DNA of 64,000 nt, from the NCBI RefSeq assembly GCF_024793895.1, contig NZ_JANUSB010000015.1:744001-808000 (forward strand). Direction: 5' to 3'. Shown one piece after another: positions 47,308 to 55,746 of the stretch. Source of the DNA: Serratia sp. AKBS12 (GTDB lineage Bacteria > Pseudomonadota > Gammaproteobacteria > Enterobacterales > Enterobacteriaceae). Every line of letters starts with the position of its first letter. The first letter of the stretch is position 1. The notes beneath the pieces are model-generated. The model made no database searches and had not been told where the DNA came from. It was given only the letters and a program-made list of their open reading frames with translations. Position numbers and translations under genes: made by a program.

Positions 47308-48096
47308 ATGAAACCGATTATCCAGGTGCAGAACGTTAGCCAGCGGTTCAATACCCCGCAGGGTGAATTTATCGCGTTGCAACAGGTGAGTTTTGATATC
47401 CAGCCGGGGGAAACCGTCAGCCTGATTGGCCATTCCGGCTGCGGCAAATCGACGTTGCTCAACTTGATCGCTGGACTGACGCTGCCGAGCGACGGCGTGC
47501 TGTTGTGTGACAACCAGCAGATCGTCGGCCCCGGTCCCGAGCGTGGCGTGGTGTTTCAAAACCATTCGCTGCTGCCGTGGCTGACCACCTATGAAAATGT
47601 GGCGCTGGCGGTGCATCAGGTGTTCCGCCAGCAGATGAACAAAAGCGAAATGCGTGACTGGATCGAACACAACCTCGAACTGGTGCACATGGGGCATGCA
47701 CTGCATAAACGGCCGCACGAAATTTCCGGCGGGATGAAACAGCGTGTCGGCATTGCCCGCGCGCTGGCGATGAAGCCGAAAGTGCTGCTGATGGACGAAC
47801 CGTTTGGCGCGCTGGACGCCTTGACCCGAGCGCATTTGCAGGACGCGGTGATGGACATTCAACAGCGACTGCATACCACCATCGTGCTGATTACCCATGA
47901 CGTTGACGAAGCGGTGCTGTTGTCCGATCGGGTGATGATGATGACCAACGGTCCGGCGGCCACCGTCGGTGAAATCCTGTCGGTGGAACTGCCGCGTCCA
48001 CGTTCGCGCGTGGCATTGGCGGACGATGCGGCCTATCACCATTACCGTCAGCAGGTGTTGAAGTTCCTGTACGAAAAACACGCCAAGGCGGCATAG
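47308..48096 (+). CDS. nasD: NasD/NrtD, nitrate ABC transporter ATP-binding protein
   Basis: The 262-residue ABC ATPase has Walker A GHSGCGKST at residues 41-49, the signature ISGGMKQRVGIARAL, Walker B VLLMDEPFGALD and ITHDVDEAVLLSDRVMMM. It follows nasE by 10 bases with AGGAGCGCGCC before the ATG, and energises nitrate import. It lacks the extra nitrate-binding C-terminal domain found in cyanobacterial NrtC. Confidence 0.95.
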   Translation: MKPIIQVQNVSQRFNTPQGEFIALQQVSFDIQPGETVSLIGHSGCGKSTLLNLIAGLTLPSDGVLLCDNQQIVGPGPERGVVFQNHSLLPWLTTYENVALAVHQVFRQQMNKSEMRDWIEHNLELVHMGHALHKRPHEISGGMKQRVGIARALAMKPKVLLMDEPFGALDALTRAHLQDAVMDIQQRLHTTIVLITHDVDEAVLLSDRVMMMTNGPAATVGEILSVELPRPRSRVALADDAAYHHYRQQVLKFLYEKHAKAA

Positions 48097-48125
48097 GCCG
48101 CGGTAAGGCGCAGAGGAGCGGCCCG

Positions 48126-51100
48126 ATGAAGCAACAACGTTTGGTGGTGATAGGCAATGGCATGGCAGGCATGCGGCTGGTGGAAACCCTCTGCCAGCTG
48201 GCGCCGCAGCGCTACGCCATCACGGTGATCGGCGCAGAGCCGCGCGGTAACTACAACCGCATTCTACTTTCGCCGGTGCTGTCGGGCGAGAAGACGTTTG
48301 ACGATACCGTGCTGCACCCCCTGTCCTGGTACGCCGAGCAGGGCGTACGGCTGCTGGCCGGGGAAGCGGCGCTGGCTGTCGACCGGCAGGCGAAACGGGT
48401 GACCACCGCACGCCGTTGCGTAGCCTATGACCTGCTGGTGTTGGCCACCGGTTCGCACCCCTGGCTGCCGCCGACGCCGGGGATCGATCTGCGTGGCATA
48501 TACGGTTTTCGTACCCTGGACGACGTACAGGCGATGCTTGGCCACTGCCGTCCTGACGGCAGGGCACTGGTGGTCGGCGGTGGGGTGCTGGGCATCGAGG
48601 CAGCGGCAGCGCTGGCGGTGCGAGGCATGCACTGCACGGTGGTGCACCGTGGGCAGTACCTGATGGAACGTCAGTTGGACGCCAGGGCGGCGCTGATGTT
48701 GCAGCGCAATCTGGCGACGCGTGGCATCGATTGTCAGGTCGATTGCCAGGTCAGCGCCTTTCACGGTGCGGCGCAGGTGCAGGCCGCCAGTTTGAGTAAC
48801 GGTGATCAACTGGTCTGCGATCTGGTGGTGATCGCCGCCGGAGTACAGCCGGCGGTGCGGCTGGCGCGTGAGGCCGGGCTAACCTGCCGGCGCGGCATTG
48901 TCGTCGACTCAGGCATGCGCACCAGTGACCCGGCGATTTACGCCGTCGGCGAATGCAGTCAACTGGGTGACACCACCTTTGGCCTGGTGGCGCCATGCTG
49001 GCAACAGGCGGCGTTACTGGCGCAGCGACTGGCGGGGCAGACGGTGGCACCGTACCAGCCTGCGCCATTGCATACCCGACTGAAGGTCAGCGGCATCGAT
49101 ATGCTGTGCGCTGGCGAGATTGAACCGAACAATGCGGCAGAGATTCATTATGCCGAGGATCCGCAGGCGCAACATTATCGCCGCCTGCTGGTGCGCGACG
49201 GCGTGCTGCACGGCGTGCTGCTGTATGGCGACGTCGGCGACAGTCAATTTTATTTGCGGCAGTTGGGCCAGCCGGTGAACGACCCGGCCGCGCTGCTGTT
49301 TGGCAGTATAGAACCCGAAGCCGCGCAGGCGGTGAGCGAGAGGACACCCGAAATGCACAAGCCCGTTTTGCTGGTTGCCGGTCACGGCATGGTTGGCCAT
49401 CATTTTCTGGAACAGTTGGTGGCGCGCGAGCTGCACCTGCGCTACCACATAGTGGTGTTTGGCGAAGAATCGGTGGCGGCTTATGACCGCGTGCACCTGT
49501 CCGAATTCTTCTCCGGGCGCAGCGCGCAGTCATTGTCGATGGTGGAGGAGGGGTTCTTCGAGCGTAGCGGTATTGAGCTACGGCTTGGGCAGCCGGTGTG
49601 CGCCATCGATCGTCAACGCAAGTGCGTGATTGACGCTGCCGGCCGCGAAACCGCATACGATCTATTAGTGCTGGCTACCGGTTCTTATCCGTTTGTACCG
49701 CCGATTGCTGGCAATCAACGGCCGGGCTGTCTGGTTTACCGTACGCTGGACGACCTGGCGGCAATCGCCGACAGCGCCAAAGACGCTCAGGTGGGCGTGG
49801 TGGTCGGCGGCGGGTTGCTGGGGCTGGAAGCGGCCAATGCCTTGCAGCAGCTGGGGTTGAAAACCCATGTGGTGGAGTTTGCGCCACGGCTGATGGGAGT
49901 ACAACTGGATGACGGCGGTGCCGCCATGCTGCGTAAAAAGATTGAAGCGTTGGGCGTCAGCGTGCATACCGGCAAGGAAACCCGGGCGATAAAAGACGGT
50001 TTGTTACACCGTCACAGTCTCGATTTTGCCGACGGTGAGCGGCTGGAGGCGGACGTGATCCTGTTCTCCGCCGGCATTCGCCCGCGCGATAATCTGGCGC
50101 GCGACGCCGACCTGACGTTGGGTCCCCGTGGCGGTATCGTGATCGACGACCAGTGCCGTACCAGCGACGAGGCCATTTTTGCCATAGGCGAATGCGCCTT
50201 GTGGAACGGGCAAATTTTTGGCCTGGTGGCGCCGGGCTATCAGATGGCACGCACGCTGGCGGATACGCTGGCCGGACGCGAAAGCGCGTTCTGCGGCGCG
50301 GATATGAGCACCAAACTGAAGCTGCTGGGGGTGGAGGTGGCCTCGATCGGTGACGCGCATGGTCGCACCGCCGACAGCCAAAGCTACAGCTGGGTCGACG
50401 GCCCGGCCGAGGTGTACAAAAAGCTGGTGGTGTCCGGCGACGGCAAACGTCTGCTGGGGGCGGTGCTGGTGGGAGACAGCGCTGAATACGGCACGCTGTT
50501 GCAACTGATGCTGAACGCGCTGCCGCTGCCGTCTGCGCCGGAAAGCCTGATCCTGCCGGCCACCGGCGGCGCAGCGCCGAAAGCGCTTGGCGTGGCCGCC
50601 TTGCCGGCCAGCGCACAGATTTGCTCCTGCCATAACGTCAGCAAGGGCGATATCAGTACGGCGGTAGAGCACGGCTGTGCCGATCTGGCGGCGGTGAAAT
50701 CCTGCACCCGGGCGGCAACCGGCTGCGGCGGTTGCGCGGCGTTGGTAAAGCAGGTGATGGAGCATGAGCTGGTTGCGCGTGGCGTGACGGTGAAAAAAGA
50801 CCTTTGCGAACACTTTGCCTATACGCGTCAGGAACTGTATCACCTGGTACGGGTCGGCGACATTCGCACTTTCGAACAGCTGGTGGCCAGGTACGGTCAC
50901 GGTCACGGCTGCGAGGTGTGCAAGCCGCTGGTCGGCTCGATTCTGGCATCGTGCTGGAACGAATATCTGCTCAAACCGCAGCATTTGCCTTTGCAGGACA
51001 CCAACGACCGATTTTTCGCCAATATTCAAAAAGACGGTACCTATTCGGTAGTTCCGCGGGTGCCGGCTGGTGAAATCACGCCACAGGGACTGATCGCCAT

Positions 51101-52271
51101 TGGCCAGATTGCGCAACGTTATCAGCTGTACACCAAAATAACCGGCGGTCAGCGGGTGGATATGTTCGGCGCCCGTCTGGAACAGTTGCCGGAAATCTGG
51201 CAACAGCTGGTGGACGCCGGGTTTGAAACCGGCCACGCCTACGGCAAATCGCTGCGCACGGTGAAATCCTGCGTCGGCTCCAGTTGGTGCCGCTACGGCG
51301 TGCAGGATTCCACCGGTTTGGCCATTGCGCTGGAGAATCGTTACAAGGGCCTGCGTTCACCGCACAAAATCAAAATGGCGGTTTCCGGCTGCACGCGTGA
51401 ATGCGCCGAAGCGCAGAGCAAGGACGTCGGCGTGATCGCCACCGACAAAGGCTGGAACCTGTACCTGTGCGGCAATGGCGGCATGAAGCCGCGTCACGCG
51501 GATCTGTTCGCCAGCGATCTGGACACTGAAACGCTGATCCGTACCGTCGATCGTTTCCTGATGTTTTACATACGCACTGCCGATCGACTGCAACGCACCA
51601 GCACCTGGATGGAGAATCTCGAAGGCGGGCTGGATTACCTGCGCGAAGTGGTGCTGGCAGACAGTCTCGGCATCGCCGCTGAACTGGAAAGCGAGATGCA
51701 GGCGGTGGTAACCAGTTACCAGTGTGAATGGCAAACCACCCTGGCAAGTCCGGAACGTTTGCAGCTGTTCCGCGCCTTTGTTAACAGCAAACAGCCGGAC
51801 GAGGCGGTGGTCTGGCAAGCGGAACGCGGGCAACGCCGCCCGGCCGGCGCAGAAGAACGTGCTCAGGCGATCGAGGTACAACCGGCGTGGCCGCGCGAGG
51901 GGCAGTGGGAAGACATCTGTGCGTTGGACGACATTCCACCGCACGGCGGCATGGCGGCGCGGATCGGCGGGCAGCAGATTGCCCTGTTTCATCTGCCGGG
52001 CAGCGGCGTCTATGCGCTGGCCAACCGTGAGCCGGGCAGTGACGCCAACGTGCTGGCGCGTGGCCTGCTGGGCGACGTGGCGGGTGAACCGGTGGTGATT
52101 TCACCGTTGTACAAGCAGCGTTTTCGCCTGCGTGACGGCGTTGGCGTCGACGATCTCTCATTGCGTATTGCCGCCTGGCCGGTGCGGGTGGAACAGGGAC
52201 GGGTGCGGGTATACAGCCAGCCGATGCAGGCGGCGGTTGCCGAGCCGGAAACGGCGGGGGCGACATCGTGA
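48126..52271 (+). CDS. nasB: Fused NasC-NasB: NADH oxidoreductase and assimilatory nitrite reductase with NirD-like tail
   Basis: This is one uninterrupted frame of 1381 residues. Residues 1 to about 409 are a NasC-type FAD/NADH oxidoreductase (RLVVIGNGMAGMRLVE, ALVVGGGVLGIEAAAAL). From about 410 (MHKPVLLVAGHGMVGHHFLE) begins a complete NirB/NasB: a second FAD/NAD module, and a BFD-type [2Fe-2S] site with C833, C835, C867 and C870. A second BFD-like domain follows (CEHFAYTRQELYHL...GCEVC), then siroheme/[4Fe-4S] ligands C1049, C1055, C1089 and C1093. The tail from about 1260 resembles NirD. Nitrite would be reduced to ammonium with NADH, while the NasC part should feed NasA. An AGAGGA lies before codon 410, so a separate NasB could also be made. 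Confidence 0.93.
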   Translation: MKQQRLVVIGNGMAGMRLVETLCQLAPQRYAITVIGAEPRGNYNRILLSPVLSGEKTFDDTVLHPLSWYAEQGVRLLAGEAALAVDRQAKRVTTARRCVAYDLLVLATGSHPWLPPTPGIDLRGIYGFRTLDDVQAMLGHCRPDGRALVVGGGVLGIEAAAALAVRGMHCTVVHRGQYLMERQLDARAALMLQRNLATRGIDCQVDCQVSAFHGAAQVQAASLSNGDQLVCDLVVIAAGVQPAVRLAREAGLTCRRGIVVDSGMRTSDPAIYAVGECSQLGDTTFGLVAPCWQQAALLAQRLAGQTVAPYQPAPLHTRLKVSGIDMLCAGEIEPNNAAEIHYAEDPQAQHYRRLLVRDGVLHGVLLYGDVGDSQFYLRQLGQPVNDPAALLFGSIEPEAAQAVSERTPEMHKPVLLVAGHGMVGHHFLEQLVARELHLRYHIVVFGEESVAAYDRVHLSEFFSGRSAQSLSMVEEGFFERSGIELRLGQPVCAIDRQRKCVIDAAGRETAYDLLVLATGSYPFVPPIAGNQRPGCLVYRTLDDLAAIADSAKDAQVGVVVGGGLLGLEAANALQQLGLKTHVVEFAPRLMGVQLDDGGAAMLRKKIEALGVSVHTGKETRAIKDGLLHRHSLDFADGERLEADVILFSAGIRPRDNLARDADLTLGPRGGIVIDDQCRTSDEAIFAIGECALWNGQIFGLVAPGYQMARTLADTLAGRESAFCGADMSTKLKLLGVEVASIGDAHGRTADSQSYSWVDGPAEVYKKLVVSGDGKRLLGAVLVGDSAEYGTLLQLMLNALPLPSAPESLILPATGGAAPKALGVAALPASAQICSCHNVSKGDISTAVEHGCADLAAVKSCTRAATGCGGCAALVKQVMEHELVARGVTVKKDLCEHFAYTRQELYHLVRVGDIRTFEQLVARYGHGHGCEVCKPLVGSILASCWNEYLLKPQHLPLQDTNDRFFANIQKDGTYSVVPRVPAGEITPQGLIAIGQIAQRYQLYTKITGGQRVDMFGARLEQLPEIWQQLVDAGFETGHAYGKSLRTVKSCVGSSWCRYGVQDSTGLAIALENRYKGLRSPHKIKMAVSGCTRECAEAQSKDVGVIATDKGWNLYLCGNGGMKPRHADLFASDLDTETLIRTVDRFLMFYIRTADRLQRTSTWMENLEGGLDYLREVVLADSLGIAAELESEMQAVVTSYQCEWQTTLASPERLQLFRAFVNSKQPDEAVVWQAERGQRRPAGAEERAQAIEVQPAWPREGQWEDICALDDIPPHGGMAARIGGQQIALFHLPGSGVYALANREPGSDANVLARGLLGDVAGEPVVISPLYKQRFRLRDGVGVDDLSLRIAAWPVRVEQGRVRVYSQPMQAAVAEPETAGATS

Positions 52272-54916
52272 ACGCGGCACACTGCACCACCTGCCCGTAC
52301 TGCGGCGTTGGTTGCGGCGTGGCGATCGCCGAGCAAAACGGTACGCTAACCGTTACCGGCGATCAACATCACCCGGCCAATCAGGGGCGGCTGTGCGTCA
52401 AGGGCAGCGCGCTGGCGGAAACGCTTGATCTCGACGGTCGCCTGCTGCACCCGCAGCTGGACGGTCAGACCGTCGGTTGGTCACAGGCGCTGGACGCGGT
52501 AGCCGAACGATTCAGCCACATCATCGCGCAACATGGCCCGCAGGCGGTGGCGTTTTATGCCTCGGGCCAATTGCTGACTGAGGATTACTACGTCGCCAAC
52601 AAGCTGATGAAAGGCTATATCGGCGCCGCCAATATCGATACCAATTCCCGCCTGTGCATGGCGTCGGCGGTGGTGGGCTATAAGCGGGCGTTTGGCGGTG
52701 ACGCGGTGCCGTGCAGCTATCAGGATATCGAATTGGCCGATCTGGTGATCCTGTGCGGATCGAATGCCGCCTGGGCGCACCCGGTGGCCTACCAGCGGCT
52801 GACCGCTGCTCGCCGGCTGCGACCGCAGATGAAAGTGGTGGTGATCGACCCGCGTGAAACTGCGACCTGCGAGGATGCCGATTTGCATTTGCCGCTGCGC
52901 CCCGGCAGCGATGCCGCATTGTTCAACGGGGCGCTGCAGTGGCTGGCGCAACGGCAGCGACTGGATCAGGGGTTCTTGCAGCGTCATACCCGCGGTGCGT
53001 CCGATACGCTGGCTGCCGCTGCATCATGGACGCCATCACGGGTGGCCGAGTTCTGCGGTTTGCCGCTTGGCGCGGTGCTGGCCTTTTATCGCCTGCTGGC
53101 CGGGACGGAAAACTGGTTGACGCTGTATTCGATGGGCGTCAACCAGTCTTCCAGCGGGGCAGATAAATGCAATGCCATCATCAACCTGCATCTGGCTGGC
53201 GGGCGCATCGGCAAGCCGGGCTGTGGGCCGTTTTCGATTACCGGTCAGCCGAATGCCATGGGGGGGCGTGAAGTGGGCGGGCTGGCCAACCAGTTGGCCG
53301 CGCACATGGGGTTCAGTGAGGCAGACACCGACCGGGTACAGCGTTTTTGGCGCTCGCCGCAAATGGCCCGCCAGCCCGGCTTTAACGCGGTAGACTTGTT
53401 CCGCGCGGTGGCTACCGGGCAGGTAAAGGCGGTGTGGATCATGGGCACCAATCCGGTGGTATCGCTGCCGGATGCAGACGTGGTGCGGCAGGGGTTAAAA
53501 AACTGCCCGTTGGTGGTGGTGTCTGACGTGATGGCCGCCACCGACACCGCTGCACTGGCGCATATTCGCCTGCCGGCGCTGGCCTGGGGAGAAAAGGAAG
53601 GCAGCGTCAGCAATTCCGAGCGCTGCATTTCACGCCAGCGTGCCTTTTTGCCTGCGCCTGGCGAAGCAAAGGCCGACTGGTGGATCATTAGCCAGGTTGC
53701 GGCGCGCATGGGGTTTGCCGAGGCGTTTGCCTATCAGCATCCGGCTGATATTTTCCGTGAGCATGCGGCGCTGTCCGGCTTTGAAAATCACGGCAGCCGC
53801 GCTTTTGATATCAGCGGATTGGCAGCATACAGCCGCCAGCAATGGTATCAGATGCCACCGATGCAGTGGCCGATCAACGCGCTGCACCCGCAGGGCTGTC
53901 AGCGGTTATTCGCCGATGGCCACTTTTTGCATGCGGACGGCAAGGCGCGCTTATTGCCGATCACCCCGCGGTTGCCGCTTTCTGCGCCGTCGCCGCAGTA
54001 TCCGCTGGTGCTCAATACCGGGCGCATTCGCGATCAGTGGCACACCATGACGCGTACCGGCAAGGCCGCGCGGCTGATGCGTCACATCAGTGAGCCGTTT
54101 TGCGAGATCCATCCGCAGGATGCTGCGCCTTTGGGCATTGACGACGGCCATCTGGTGCGCCTGAGTTCGCCACATGGCTGGATGATCGCGCGCGCGCAGC
54201 TCAGCGCTGGCCAACGGCGCGGCAGCCTGTTTGTGCCAATGCACTGGAACGCACAATTCACCGCGCAGGGGCGGGTGGACAGTCTGATCCCGCCAGTGGT
54301 GGACGCCGAGTCTGGCCAGCCGGAAAGCAAACATGCGCCGGTACGCGTCAGTCGCTGGCACAGCCGCTGGCAGGCCGAAATTTTCCTGCGCGGCGGCGCG
54401 GCGCCGCCGCACGGGGTGTATTGGAGCCGCGTGACGCAGCAGTCGGTCAACCATTTCATCATGGCTGGTCAACGGCAGGTCGACGACTGGCCAGCATGGT
54501 TGCAACAGCACTTTGGGCTGGATGGCCTGACGCTGCAAACCGCCATTTTTTCGCAGCATGGCTTCCATGCGATCGGTTGGCGCCAGGGGGAAGTGCAGTT
54601 GGCCTTTTATACCCGACGCCATGCGCCGACGCTGGATCGCAACGCGATCCTGGCGGCGTTTGATCGTGCACCGAACGCTGGTCCGCAGCGGCTTGCGCTG
54701 TTAGGCGGCCGTAGCGCCCCGGGGCAGACGGCGCCCGGGGCTACGGTGTGCAGCTGCTTTGGCGTAGGGGAGAACCGCATCATTGCGGCGATACGCCAAG
54801 GCTGTCACAGCACGGCGGCGCTGGGCGAACAACTTCAATGCGGTACCAACTGCGGTTCCTGCTTGCCGGAACTGAAAAAACTGATTCAACAGCATGCGAC
54901 CCAGCGGGTGGCGTAG
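52268..54916 (+). CDS. nasA: NasA, assimilatory nitrate reductase catalytic subunit
   Basis: The GTG at 52268 overlaps the nasB TGA by 4 bases (GTGA). The 882-residue molybdopterin enzyme has an N-terminal [4Fe-4S] site with C9, C12, C16 and C43, a bis-MGD binding body (YASGQLLTEDYYVANKLMKG, MGVNQSSSGADKCNAIINLH) and a C-terminal BFD-like [2Fe-2S] domain (VCSCFGVGENRIIAAIRQGC...CGTNCGSC). It reduces nitrate to nitrite in the cytoplasm, taking electrons from the NasC module. Its length is close to Klebsiella NasA (866). Confidence 0.96.
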   Translation: MNAAHCTTCPYCGVGCGVAIAEQNGTLTVTGDQHHPANQGRLCVKGSALAETLDLDGRLLHPQLDGQTVGWSQALDAVAERFSHIIAQHGPQAVAFYASGQLLTEDYYVANKLMKGYIGAANIDTNSRLCMASAVVGYKRAFGGDAVPCSYQDIELADLVILCGSNAAWAHPVAYQRLTAARRLRPQMKVVVIDPRETATCEDADLHLPLRPGSDAALFNGALQWLAQRQRLDQGFLQRHTRGASDTLAAAASWTPSRVAEFCGLPLGAVLAFYRLLAGTENWLTLYSMGVNQSSSGADKCNAIINLHLAGGRIGKPGCGPFSITGQPNAMGGREVGGLANQLAAHMGFSEADTDRVQRFWRSPQMARQPGFNAVDLFRAVATGQVKAVWIMGTNPVVSLPDADVVRQGLKNCPLVVVSDVMAATDTAALAHIRLPALAWGEKEGSVSNSERCISRQRAFLPAPGEAKADWWIISQVAARMGFAEAFAYQHPADIFREHAALSGFENHGSRAFDISGLAAYSRQQWYQMPPMQWPINALHPQGCQRLFADGHFLHADGKARLLPITPRLPLSAPSPQYPLVLNTGRIRDQWHTMTRTGKAARLMRHISEPFCEIHPQDAAPLGIDDGHLVRLSSPHGWMIARAQLSAGQRRGSLFVPMHWNAQFTAQGRVDSLIPPVVDAESGQPESKHAPVRVSRWHSRWQAEIFLRGGAAPPHGVYWSRVTQQSVNHFIMAGQRQVDDWPAWLQQHFGLDGLTLQTAIFSQHGFHAIGWRQGEVQLAFYTRRHAPTLDRNAILAAFDRAPNAGPQRLALLGGRSAPGQTAPGATVCSCFGVGENRIIAAIRQGCHSTAALGEQLQCGTNCGSCLPELKKLIQQHATQRVA

Positions 54917-54930
54917 CGGAGGGTAAGTCG

Positions 54931-55746
54931 ATGAAAGCGATTGATATGCTGATCGAATGCGCGCAGCAGCGCCAGCCGGTGGTTGGCGGCGAGGTGTGGC
55001 TGGTCGGTGCCGGGCCAGGCGATGCCGAACTGTTGACCATCAAGGCGTTGCGGGTGATCAGCCAGGCCGATGTGCTGGTGTTTGACCGCCTGGTGTCGCC
55101 GGCGGTAATGGCGCTGGTGCCACAGCAGGCACTGCGCATCGACGTGGGCAAATCCACCCGTTGCCACACGCTGTCGCAGTCGGAGATCAATTCGTTGCTG
55201 GTGGAGCTGGCGCAGGCCGGTAACCGTGTCGTGCGGCTGAAGGGCGGTGACCCGTTTATCTTCGGTCGCGGCGGTGAGGAAATGGCGGCGTTGCAGCGCT
55301 GCGGCATCCCCTGTCATATCGTGCCGGGCATTACTGCCGCCAGCGGTTGCGCCGCAGCGACCGGCATTCCGCTGACCCACCGTGACCATGCGCAGTCGGT
55401 GCGCTTTGTCACCGGCCATTGCCGTGACGGCGAACCCGATCTGGATTGGCGCGCGTTGGTCAGCGACGGGCAGACGCTGGTGTTTTATATGGGGCTGGCG
55501 TTCGGTGGCACTATTGCCAAGCAACTGATGCGTCACGGTATGGGTGGCGAGACGCCGCTGGTGATTATCGAACGAGGCACTCAGCCGCAGCAGCGGGTAT
55601 TGACTGCCACGTTGGCCGAACTGCCCGCGCTGCTGGCGCGGGAACGCCCGCAGCCACCCAGTTTATTGGTGATTGGCGCAGTGGCGGGCCTGTACCGCAC
55701 CGGCCATTGGCCGGCGCAGAACGTTATGCCGGCGATGGCGGTTTAA
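54931..55746 (+). CDS. cobA: CobA-type uroporphyrinogen-III C-methyltransferase (SUMT)
   Basis: The ATG at 54931 follows CGGAGGGTAAGTCG. The 271-residue protein has the SUMT motifs VWLVGAGPGDAELLTIKALR, VRLKGGDPFIFGRGGEE, PGITAASGCAAATGIPLTHRDHAQSV and FYMGLAF. It makes precorrin-2 for siroheme, the cofactor of NasB, which explains its place at the end of the nas operon. It lacks the CysG dehydrogenase/ferrochelatase part, so those steps must come from another gene. Its stop overlaps that of the convergent kinase gene by 3 bases. Confidence 0.94.
   Translation: MKAIDMLIECAQQRQPVVGGEVWLVGAGPGDAELLTIKALRVISQADVLVFDRLVSPAVMALVPQQALRIDVGKSTRCHTLSQSEINSLLVELAQAGNRVVRLKGGDPFIFGRGGEEMAALQRCGIPCHIVPGITAASGCAAATGIPLTHRDHAQSVRFVTGHCRDGEPDLDWRALVSDGQTLVFYMGLAFGGTIAKQLMRHGMGGETPLVIIERGTQPQQRVLTATLAELPALLARERPQPPSLLVIGAVAGLYRTGHWPAQNVMPAMAV

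Noticed and set aside
48126-52271. Idea that the NasC-NasB fusion is a sequencing error
   Set aside because: Not excluded, but no homopolymer or frame change is visible at the junction and the linker reads as normal protein; reported as a fusion with resequencing as the test.
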